From Chloroflexota bacterium (GTDB taxonomy: Bacteria > Chloroflexota > Limnocylindria > QHBO01), in contig JACDBS010000207.1 of assembly GCA_013694795.1 (NCBI GenBank), forward strand, positions 1 to 11,434: a DNA stretch of 11,434 bases, given 5' to 3'. The notes below the pieces were generated by a model. That model saw only the letters and a program-made list of their open reading frames with translations. It ran no database searches and had not been told where the DNA came from. Position numbers and translations under genes: made by a program. Numbering within the stretch: the first letter of the stretch is position 1; each line of letters opens with the position of its first letter. Below, piece by piece: positions 1 to 7,284 of the stretch.

Positions 1-1166
<1,166 letters not shown>

Positions 1167-1170
<4 letters not shown>

Positions 1171-1625
1171 TCGATCGCCTCGAAGCTGCCGGTCCGCAGG
1201 TCATGCCGGTTGCGCCGTGGGGTATCGGCCTCCGTGCCCGGGGCCGGGTTGCGCTCGAGCATGACGATCTCGATGCTCGTGGCCGGGAAGACGGCGTGGA
1301 TCTGGAGCGGTTCGTCGCCCGCGTTGGCCGTGCCGTGCGGCGTGCCGGCCGGGATGAAGATGACGGTGCCGGCGCCCACGCGACGTCGCTCCTCGCCCAG
1401 TCGGGTCTCCGCATGGCCGCTGAGGATGGTGATCGCCTCGTCGACTTCGTGCGTGTGAAGCGGGATGGCGTCGCCCGGCGCGATCTCCTCGGCGATGATC
1501 GCCAACGAGTCTACGCGGCCGTTCTCATCGCCGGGATCGACCTTGAGCCCCCACATCGACGCCGGTCGGTGATCATCGGGATCGCCGACCATGGCCTCGA
1601 GAGGTCTGGCCTCAACTATGCTCAT
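1167..1625 (-). CDS. Single-domain cupin protein, substrate unknown
   Basis: A 152-residue protein with one cupin barrel. Both cupin motifs fit the consensus exactly: G51-x5-HTH-x3-E-x6-G70 (His57, His59, Glu63) and G86-x5-P-x-G-x2-H-x3-N101 (His97). A 3-His/1-Glu metal site is therefore expected, but whether it is an enzyme or a small-ligand sensor cannot be read from sequence. The ATG at 1625 is preferred, with AGGA just upstream. The frame extends to a GTG at 1700, but the extra 25 residues look unlike the rest. The stop overlaps the malate synthase ATG, so this is the first gene of a two-gene unit and may act on a glyoxylate-related metabolite; that is inference. The purine-pathway bicupin ureidoglycine aminohydrolase is about twice this length, so I do not assign that role. 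Confidence 0.88.
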
Positions 1626-1644
1626 CGGTCCTAGAACCCGAAGC

Positions 1645-1659
1645 GCATGAGGATCATGC
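1645..1659. promoter_or_regulatory. Small palindrome upstream of the cupin gene, possible operator
   Basis: GCATGA-GGA-TCATGC is a perfect 6-bp inverted repeat with a 3-bp centre. It lies 20-34 bases before the cupin ATG on the minus strand, where a repressor site or 5'-leader element could sit. No convincing -35/-10 pair was found beside it, so the role is speculative. Confidence 0.25.
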
Positions 1660-1866
1660 AGGGGATCTGGAGCCAATTCACGACGATTCCCTCGATTCAC
1701 TCGCCGATGGCACTCGGACGCCTTCGGTCATTGACAGACCATAGGCCCGCCGCATTGGCCATCCCGTGTGCGCGATGGCCGAGAGGCGCTGACGATCGGA
1801 CAGATCCACGGATTGATTCTGGCAGCCAGCCGGGAAGGAGGATCAACGGATGCCGACGTCTTGGTG

Positions 1867-2018
1867 GACAAATGCCCATGGGGCGGGCGTTGGGAGAGCC
1901 AGACCAGCCACGCGCCGCGTCAGAGGGCTCGAATGACGACATATGGATGCGGTGACGGGCAAATGTCATCCTTGCGGAGGCATTCGCCGACCTAACGCCC
2001 ACCCCTTGGGCATTTGTC
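1867..2018. repeat. 28-bp imperfect inverted repeat around a 96-base spacer
   Basis: The arms at 1867-1894 and 1991-2018 are reverse complements at 25 of 28 positions. Each carries the core GACAAATGCCC/GGGCATTTGTC and a GC-rich inner half. A related word, GGGCAAATGTC, lies between them at 1957-1967. The geometry resembles a small non-autonomous mobile element with terminal inverted repeats, a paired operator, or a long hairpin. No target-site duplication is evident and there is no transposase, so the nature is unresolved. Confidence 0.6.
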
Positions 2019-2054
2019 GGGGTAGCGTGCCTGGGCTCGATCTGTCATCGTCGC

Positions 2055-2682
2055 CTACTCCTTCGGCAGCCCGTAGCGCTGGGACTTGATCTTGCGCCCC
2101 GCGGCGCAGTCCTCGATCAGGCTCGCCAGCCGACGCTCACGCGTCATCTCCTGCTTGGCCGATGCAACCCACCAGGTTGCGACGCGCCGATACCCCGGCG
2201 TCTGCGCTGCCACCATGTCCAAGCCTTGCCATTGGCCCGCAATTGGTCCAGGGAGGCGGGCGGAAGATCCGCGGGCCGGTTCTCGTAGGCGTAGACGCCG
2301 GTGTTGTCCGCGGTGCGCGCCTCGAACGTTCGGATTCCAGACGGATGCGCGCGACCGGCCGCGATCAGCTCGCCCATGCGCGCAACGTTGACCGCGCTCC
2401 ACGTGCTGCGCTTCGTGCGTGGCGTGAACCGATTGGCATGTACCTCATTATCGATGCGCCGCCCGACGCCGTCGATCCAGCCCAAGCAGAGCGCCTCCTC
2501 CACTGCCTCGGGGTAGGTCATCGAGGTCTTCGACGCGCTCTTTCGGTATTAGCCGACCCACAGCTCGGTGGCCCTGTCGTGGTTTGCATCCAGCCAGGTG
2601 CGGAAATCGGCCGCAGCGGGAAATACGGCAACCTTGGGCGGCGTGGGCGCCCAAGGTTGAGGGACCGCGGCGTATCGTTCAT
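2055..2682 (-). pseudogene. Broken YdeI/OmpD-associated (bacteriocin-protection-like) family gene
   Basis: Minus-strand pieces in different frames join into one recognisable YdeI/OmpD-associated family protein of about 200 residues. The blocks are FPAAADFRTWLDANH and TELWVG, then TYPEAVEEALCLGWIDGV and RFTPRTKRSTWSAVN, then PGYRRVATWWVASAK and RRLASLIEDCAAGRKI. The first and second share a frame but are separated by a TAA at 2549-2551, where the family has an aromatic residue. A one-base loss near 2207, where CAG-GCG is expected but CAGCG is seen, moves the last block to another frame. The likely start, ATG at 2682 (MNDTP), is out of frame with the rest unless a 29-bp insertion is removed. 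The family is linked to stress or peptide resistance in E. coli, but its biochemistry is poorly known. Three lesions make a single sequencing error unlikely. Confidence 0.85.
2629..2659. repeat. Perfect 12-bp hairpin inside the pseudogene
   Basis: Arms CAACCTTGGGCG (2629-2640) and CGCCCAAGGTTG (2648-2659) are perfect reverse complements with a 7-base loop. Read on the minus strand, the hairpin straddles the N-terminal coding region of the YdeI-family pseudogene. The upstream arm looks like an inserted inverted copy of the downstream, native arm. Confidence 0.85.
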
Positions 2683-2719
2683 ACTTCCGTTTTCGTGACG
2701 GTTGGCGGACAATCTCGGT

Positions 2720-2733
2720 GTCGGGCACCCGAC
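2720..2733. promoter_or_regulatory. Short palindrome between divergent genes
   Basis: GTCGGG-CA-CCCGAC forms a perfect 6-bp inverted repeat in the gap between the pseudogene start (minus strand) and the DUF4242 gene (plus strand). It could be an operator for either, but GC-rich DNA gives such short palindromes by chance. Confidence 0.2.
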
Positions 2734-2793
2734 GCTGGCTCGAAAGCATCACACTCGAATGACCCCGACGACGAGAGTCTAGGGATCCTTCAT

Positions 2794-2799
2794 GGAGGA
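2794..2799 (+). promoter_or_regulatory. Ribosome-binding site of the DUF4242 gene
   Basis: GGAGGA lies 3 bases before the ATG at 2803. It decides the start, because the open frame extends more than 200 bases further upstream without any family similarity. Confidence 0.8.
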
Positions 2800-2802
2800 C
2801 GC

Positions 2803-3054
2803 ATGCCCCTGTATCTGGATGAGCACGAACACATCCCGGGCCTGAAGGCGGATGCCCTCGCCCAGGCGCACGCGCGCGACGTCGAGGTCGGCGCGAGCTA
2901 CGGCGTCAACTACCTGCGCTATTGGTTCGACGAGGCCACCGGCAAGGTGTTCTGCCTGGTCGATGCCCCCAGCGCACAGGCGGCGGAGGACGTGCATCGC
3001 GAGGCGCACGGCCTCCTCGCCGATCGGCTCATGGAGGTCACCGAGGGCGGGTGA
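2803..3054 (+). CDS. DUF4242 protein (SCO4226-like, possible nickel binder)
   Basis: An 83-residue intact protein with the DUF4242 pattern: MPLYLDEHEH at the N-terminus, YGVNYLRYWFDEATGKVFCLVDAP in the middle (residues 33-56) and HREAHGLLADRLMEV near the end. The family is a small ferredoxin-like alpha/beta fold that dimerises, and Streptomyces SCO4226 binds nickel. The histidines here (His8, His10, His23, His65, His69) are candidate ligands, but the cellular role is unknown. The start is fixed by GGAGGA and by typical family length. It is the only plus-strand gene and converges on the cyclase/ATPase gene with only 4 bases between the two stop codons and no visible terminator, so the transcripts probably overlap. 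From memory, this domain also occurs fused to or beside cyclase/ATPase regulators in actinobacteria, which would make the neighbour meaningful; treat that as unverified. Confidence 0.9.
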   Translation: MPLYLDEHEHIPGLKADALAQAHARDVEVGASYGVNYLRYWFDEATGKVFCLVDAPSAQAAEDVHREAHGLLADRLMEVTEGG

Positions 3055-3058
3055 ACCG

Positions 3059-5818
3059 CTAGGCCTCGAGGGCGAATGCGATTGCCGCATCCAGGGAAGT
3101 GCGGCGTCCCTCAGCCATGGCGGAGCGGAGCACCTCTTCGCTCAGCGCCTGGCGGAGGCCGGCGAGGAACTGGTCGAGTTCGGCGTTGGCCGCCGCCGAC
3201 AGCGGTGCGCCGATTGACTCTCGGAGGCCGGTCGCCATGCCGATGAGCCGCGCCGCGCGCTCCGGCTCGGCCTCGGCCACGCCCGCCAGTCGCTCGAACA
3301 TCGACGCGATCCCGGCGCGATCGCCGAGCTGGCTGCGCAACGATAGGCTGTCCCGATAGAACTTCGCGGCGCCGACGTGGTCACCCTCCCGGGCGGTCAC
3401 GTCACCCAACTCGGCAAGCATGCGCGCCTCCGCACGACGGTCGCCGATGCGGCGGTAGAGGACCATCGCTTCCTCGTATCGCGCCCGGGCGGAGGCAAAG
3501 TCTCCGCGCCGCCGGCTGACGAGCGCCAGGCGCGAGGTGGCCTGGGCCATGCCCCATGCGTCGCCGAAGGTTTCGAACGTGTGAATGGTCTCCGCGTAGA
3601 GGGCGTCCGCCTCGGCGGGATCGCCGTGGCCGGCCGTCAGGTCCGCAAGGTTGAGCAGGCCGAATGCGGCTCCCTGCATGTCACCCGCGCTTCGCGATAG
3701 CTCGATACCCTCGCGATAGAGCTCGCGTGCCCGTTCGACGTTGCCGTGCTGCATCGCCGCGTTTGCGACGTTGCTGCACGCCGCCGCGATGGCGGTCGGA
3801 TTGCCGAGCTCGCGCAGCAAGAGCAGGCCCGCCTCGTGAGCGGCCAGTGCCGCGGCCTGGTCACCGCGCAGTGCGGCCAGCACGCCCGCCCCCGTGAGGG
3901 CGTTCGCCCGCCGCGCGGAAACTTCGCCACCGGTCCGTGCCAGCGCGCGCTCAAGCCATGCGCTCCCCTCGGCCAGGTGGCCGCGGATCTCCCAGAAGCG
4001 CCAGAGGCCCGAGGCGAGCGTGAGCTCCGCGTCGGCGCCGTCGGGATCCTCGTGGGTCCACTGCAGCGAGGCGCGCAGGTTGTCGTGGTCGTCGGAGAGT
4101 CGTTGCAGCCAGGTCGCCTGCTCCGGACCCGCGAAAAAGCCGGATCGCGCCTGGTCGACCAGCGCGACGAACCAGTCCCGATGACTGGCATAGATGTCCG
4201 AGGCCTCCTCGGACTCGGAGAGCTTCTCCTGCGCGTAATCGTGGATTGTTTCGAGCAACCTGTATCGCGCCTCGGTGGATCCCTCCTCCGGCGCGAGGAG
4301 TGATTTGTCGACGAGGCGGCTCAACAGGTCGAGCATCTCGTCGCTCGAAACGGCACCGCCGCGACACACCACCTCCGCGGCCTCGAGCGAGAAGCTGCCC
4401 CCGAAGACGGAGAGGCGTTGCAGCAGCACCTGCTCGGCCTCGGACAGGAGGTCGAAGCTCCAGTCGAACGCGGCGCGCAGGGTCCTGTGCCGGGGCAGCG
4501 CCGTTCGGCTGCCGCCGGTCAGCAGGCGGAACCGATCGTCCAGCCTGGCCGCGATCTGCTGTGGTGGCAGCGACCGCACGCGAGCCGCCGCCAGCTCGAC
4601 GGCGAGCGGGATGCCGTCGAGGCGACGGCAGATCTGCGCCACCGCCTCGGCGTTCTCATTGGTCAGAGTGAAGGAGGGCTGCACGGCACGTCCCCGCTCG
4701 AGGAAGAGCCTCGCCGCGTCGCACTCCGTCAGGGCCTCGAGAGCGTGCGCGTCACCAGGCTCGGTCGGGGCCGGCAGCGTCATCGACGGGACCGGCATCA
4801 GGCTCTCCCCGGCCATGCCGAGCGCCTCGCGGCTGGTGGCCAGGACCTGAAGGTCTGGAATGTGATGCAGCAGCGTGTCGACGATGTCGACGAGCGGATC
4901 CAGCAGATGCTCACAGTTGTCGAGGATGAGGAGCATGCGACGACCGGCCAGCGCCTCGATCAGCGCCTGGATCGTGCCGGCAGCCGATTGCTTCAGTCGC
5001 AGGGCCGATGCGATCGTGTCGCCGATCAGGGAACCATCGTTGAGCGCCCCGAGCTCGATGAGCCAGACCCCGTCGGGGTACGAGTCGACCATGTGTGCTC
5101 CCACCTCGAGCGCCAGTCGGGTCTTGCCAACGCCTCCCGGCCCGGTCAGCGTCAGGATGGAGGCCCCATCCAATCGGCGCTCGACATCCGCGATCTCCTG
5201 GACCCTGCCGACGAAGGTGGACAGTTGTCGCGGCAGATTGTTCGGCAGGGTCTCGAGCGAGCGAACGGGCGGAAAGTCGCCGGGAAGGCCGGGGACCACG
5301 GCCTGGTAGAGGCGCTCCGGCGTCACCAGGTCCTTCAGACGGTGCTCGCCCATGTCGCGCAGGCTGACCCCGTCGGGCAGCTTGGGACCGATGAGGCTGC
5401 GGGCGGATGCCGAGACGAGGATCTGACCGCCGTGCCCGGCGGCGCAGATGCGCGCGGCACGATGAACGTCGATGCCGACGTACCCCGTCTCGGCACTGAC
5501 CGGCTCCCCGGTGTGCAGGCCCATCCGAACGGTGACGTCAGCGCCGTCCGGCCACTGGTGGTCCGCAACCGCTCGCTGCGCCTGGATGCATGCCGCGAGG
5601 GCTCCGCTGGCGGTCGGAACGGAGAAGAAGAGACCGTCGCCAGCGGCGTCCACGCGCTCTCCGCCGTGCGCCTCCATGGCGGCGTCCACGATCCGATGGT
5701 GGTCCTCCAGCAGCGTAGCGTACTCGTCGCCCAACTGCTCCAGCAGGCGGGTGGAGCCGTCGATGTCGGTGAAGACGAGGCTGACGGTTCCCGAGCGCCG
5801 CGCCTCCCTGTCGGTCAC
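3059..5818 (-). CDS. Class III cyclase domain - STAND (NB-ARC-like) ATPase - TPR regulator
   Basis: A 919-residue multidomain signalling protein, predicted cytoplasmic. Residues 10-175 form a class III nucleotidyl cyclase homology domain with both metal aspartates (Asp18 in FTDIDGS, Asp61 in AAGDG). The purine-specifying Lys is replaced by Asp57 and the transition-state Asn by His119; Arg123 is kept. Residues 200-480 form a STAND/NB-ARC-like ATPase: Walker A GPGGVGKT (226-233), Walker B LLILDNCEH (about 296-304), ATSREALG, and GIPLAVELAAARV near 402. From about 580 to 870 are helical TPR-like repeats. There is no C-terminal LuxR helix-turn-helix and no SARP DNA-binding domain, so direct DNA binding is not expected. 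The GTG at 5818 overlaps the xdhB stop (GTGA) and has AAGG 6-7 bases upstream; a TTG at 5821 is the alternative. It is the last gene of the XDH operon. Ligand and output are unknown. Confidence 0.93.
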   Translation of the reverse strand: MTDREARRSGTVSLVFTDIDGSTRLLEQLGDEYATLLEDHHRIVDAAMEAHGGERVDAAGDGLFFSVPTASGALAACIQAQRAVADHQWPDGADVTVRMGLHTGEPVSAETGYVGIDVHRAARICAAGHGGQILVSASARSLIGPKLPDGVSLRDMGEHRLKDLVTPERLYQAVVPGLPGDFPPVRSLETLPNNLPRQLSTFVGRVQEIADVERRLDGASILTLTGPGGVGKTRLALEVGAHMVDSYPDGVWLIELGALNDGSLIGDTIASALRLKQSAAGTIQALIEALAGRRMLLILDNCEHLLDPLVDIVDTLLHHIPDLQVLATSREALGMAGESLMPVPSMTLPAPTEPGDAHALEALTECDAARLFLERGRAVQPSFTLTNENAEAVAQICRRLDGIPLAVELAAARVRSLPPQQIAARLDDRFRLLTGGSRTALPRHRTLRAAFDWSFDLLSEAEQVLLQRLSVFGGSFSLEAAEVVCRGGAVSSDEMLDLLSRLVDKSLLAPEEGSTEARYRLLETIHDYAQEKLSESEEASDIYASHRDWFVALVDQARSGFFAGPEQATWLQRLSDDHDNLRASLQWTHEDPDGADAELTLASGLWRFWEIRGHLAEGSAWLERALARTGGEVSARRANALTGAGVLAALRGDQAAALAAHEAGLLLLRELGNPTAIAAACSNVANAAMQHGNVERARELYREGIELSRSAGDMQGAAFGLLNLADLTAGHGDPAEADALYAETIHTFETFGDAWGMAQATSRLALVSRRRGDFASARARYEEAMVLYRRIGDRRAEARMLAELGDVTAREGDHVGAAKFYRDSLSLRSQLGDRAGIASMFERLAGVAEAEPERAARLIGMATGLRESIGAPLSAAANAELDQFLAGLRQALSEEVLRSAMAEGRRTSLDAAIAFALEA

Positions 5819-6687
5819 CAACCACCTTCGTCGCGGATGAGCCGATGCAGGACACGCCCCGCCACCAGACGCCGATAGTCAGCCGTGGATCGCACGTCGT
5901 CGATCGGCTCCAGCTCGGCGGTCAGCGCCTCGACGGCGGCGTCGGCCGTCTGACGAGTGGGGCGCTTTCCCTCAATGGCCGCTTCAGTGGTCCTCGCACG
6001 TACGGTGGTCGCCGCCACCGAGCCGAGGGCGAGGCGCACATCGGCCCAGGGTCCGTCGTCGGCGGATGAGTGCCAGGCGATGGCCATCACCACCTTGCTG
6101 ATGGCCTGCGCTCGGCGCGTGCCGATCTTCCGGAACCGCACCTGGCGGCCCAGCGCAAGCGGAATGCGGACGCGGACCAGCAGCTCATCGTCACGTCGTG
6201 CCGTGGTGCGATACGACGGCCAGAAGTCGTCCGCGTGGACCGTCCGCTCGCCATGGGCCGAGCCGAGCACCATCTCGGCGCCGAGCGCCAGGAGCACGGG
6301 CAGTGTGTCGCCGGCGGGGGAGGCGTTGACGACGTTGCCGCCGAGGGTGCCCCGGTTCTGGATCTGCGCCGCACCGATCGTCGCGGCCGCCTCCACCAGG
6401 GCGGGCACGAACTCGGCCACGACCGGAGATCGGCGCAGCTCGGTATAGGTGGTCAATGCACCGATGACGATCGCATCGGCGTCCACACCGATGCCTCTGA
6501 GCTCGTTGACCGCCCAGATGTCGAGCACGCGCTCGGGCGGCTCGCCGATTCCGCCCGTCATCTGGACCATGAGATCGGTGCCGCCGGCGAGTGGGCGCCA
6601 TGGCGCGCCGGACGCATCGGCCAACAACGCGTAGGCCTCTTCCAAGCGGGTCGGGGATGCGGAGGGCGGTTCGACGGCGTTCGGCAT
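5815..6687 (-). CDS. xdhB: Xanthine dehydrogenase FAD-binding subunit
   Basis: A 290-residue medium subunit of the CoxM/XdhB type, which carries FAD and passes electrons from the 2Fe-2S centres to the acceptor. Two FAD-contact motifs are clear: AGGTDL at 34-39, and NRGTLGGNVVNASPAGD at 111-127 (the TxGGN...SPxxD loop). A C-terminal CO-dehydrogenase flavoprotein-like domain (about 180-285) follows. There is no insertion for an extra 4Fe-4S cluster as in 4-hydroxybenzoyl-CoA reductase. The ATG at 6687 is chosen because the longer frame to 6738 would overlap the small membrane-protein gene and adds a Ser-rich, family-unlike stretch. Its ribosome-binding site is weak (AGG about 10 bases off), so translation may depend on ribosomes ending at the preceding TAG 4 bases away. 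Its own stop overlaps the next start (GTGA). The symbol follows E. coli naming. Confidence 0.93.
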   Translation of the reverse strand: MPNAVEPPSASPTRLEEAYALLADASGAPWRPLAGGTDLMVQMTGGIGEPPERVLDIWAVNELRGIGVDADAIVIGALTTYTELRRSPVVAEFVPALVEAAATIGAAQIQNRGTLGGNVVNASPAGDTLPVLLALGAEMVLGSAHGERTVHADDFWPSYRTTARRDDELLVRVRIPLALGRQVRFRKIGTRRAQAISKVVMAIAWHSSADDGPWADVRLALGSVAATTVRARTTEAAIEGKRPTRQTADAAVEALTAELEPIDDVRSTADYRRLVAGRVLHRLIRDEGGW

Positions 6688-6691
6688 CGGT

Positions 6692-6820
6692 CTAGTGCCT
6701 GAGGCGTCGGATGATGCGCAGGAGGATGAAGACACCAATCACGATCAGCACGAGCTGGCCGGGCGTGAAGGCGAGGGTGACGTCACGGTCCTGAAGGGCT
6801 TCGTCGAAGGACTCGGTCAT
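6692..6820 (-). CDS. 42-residue single-pass membrane protein inside the XDH operon
   Basis: I do not recognise this protein. It has an acidic, soluble N-terminus (MTESFDEALQDRD), a hydrophobic stretch from about residue 22 to 38 (LVLIVIGVFILL in its core) and a basic end (RRLRH). By the positive-inside rule the C-terminus would face the cytoplasm. Three things argue that it is real: its ATG overlaps the xdhC stop by 4 bases (ATGA); GGAG sits 9 bases upstream; and it fills the gap between xdhC and xdhB almost exactly, ending 4 bases before the xdhB ATG. The size makes it easy for automatic gene callers to miss. It could tether the otherwise soluble dehydrogenase to the membrane or to a respiratory acceptor, or simply couple translation of xdhB. 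Both are inferences. Confidence 0.72.
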   Translation of the reverse strand: MTESFDEALQDRDVTLAFTPGQLVLIVIGVFILLRIIRRLRH

Positions 6821-7284
6821 GGGTGAGCGCTCCGTTCGGCCGCGAGGGCAATGGCATCGATGATCTTCGTGTAGCCAGTGCAGCGGCACAGGTTGCCGGC
6901 GATTGCCTCGCGGATGTTGTCCTCGGTTGGGTCCGTGCCAGAGGCCAGGAATGCGCCACCGGCCATCAGCATGCCTGGCGTGCAGATGCCGCACTGCGCA
7001 CCGCCTGTTTCCAGGAATGCCTGCTGGAGTATGTCCAGGCGGCCATTGTCGGCCAACCCTTCGACCGTCCGGACCTGCGTGCCGACCGCCTGGCTCACCG
7101 GCACCAGGCAGGCATCCACCACGGCACCGTCGATGAGGACCGAGCACGCGCCGCACTCGCCCTCGCCGCAGCCTTCCTTCGTGCCCGTGAGCTGAAGGTC
7201 CTCGCGCAGCACGTCGAGAAGGCGGCGCGTGCCGGCGACCTCGACCTCGACCGGGTCGTCGTTGACGGTAAAGCTGAAGCTCAT
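6817..7284 (-). CDS. xdhC: Xanthine dehydrogenase 2Fe-2S subunit
   Basis: A 155-residue small subunit of the XdhC/CoxS type, carrying two 2Fe-2S clusters that relay electrons from molybdenum to FAD. The plant-ferredoxin-like cluster has Cys39, Cys44, Cys47 and Cys59 (GCGEGECGAC, then VDAC). The second cluster, in the C-terminal helical domain, has Cys98, Cys101, Cys133 and Cys135 (CGICTPG and CRCTG). All eight ligands are present and the length is normal for the family. The ATG at 7284 overlaps the xdhA stop (ATGA), and its stop overlaps the start of the small membrane-protein gene (ATGA). A longer frame reaching 7833 is only out-of-frame reading within xdhA. The symbol follows E. coli naming, where xdhC is the iron-sulfur subunit; elsewhere xdhC is also used for an unrelated maturation factor. 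Confidence 0.96.
   Translation of the reverse strand: MSFSFTVNDDPVEVEVAGTRRLLDVLREDLQLTGTKEGCGEGECGACSVLIDGAVVDACLVPVSQAVGTQVRTVEGLADNGRLDILQQAFLETGGAQCGICTPGMLMAGGAFLASGTDPTEDNIREAIAGNLCRCTGYTKIIDAIALAAERSAHP

Larger units (their letters stand above)
1626..2054. other. Gene-poor intergenic stretch
   Basis: About 430 bases between the cupin start and the end of the YdeI-family pseudogene. No reading frame on either strand resembles a known protein. The stretch holds a small palindrome at 1645-1659, an isolated TTGACA at 1731-1736 without a good -10 partner, a strong AAGGAGG at 1835-1841 followed 8 bases later by an ATG with only 28 codons (1850-1936), and a long imperfect inverted repeat at 1867-2018. 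It must contain the promoter of the cupin/malate synthase unit and the 3' end of the pseudogene transcript. No GC-stem plus T-run terminator is visible. Confidence 0.6.

Noticed and set aside
1731..1736. TTGACA as a plus-strand -35 box
   Set aside because: No acceptable -10 hexamer lies 16-18 bases downstream, and no convincing plus-strand gene follows.
3059..5818. LuxR- or SARP-type DNA-binding transcription factor
   Set aside because: The C-terminus ends after the TPR-like region with no helix-turn-helix, and the N-terminus is a cyclase domain, not a SARP winged helix.
4418..5878. Plus-strand open frame of 486 codons
   Set aside because: It lies antisense to the cyclase/ATPase gene, whose Walker and cyclase motifs are unmistakable. 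The composition is that of a GC-rich shadow frame.
6688..6738. Longer N-terminus for the FAD subunit starting at 6738
   Set aside because: It would overlap the small membrane-protein frame, adds a Ser-rich stretch not found in the family, and has no better ribosome-binding site.
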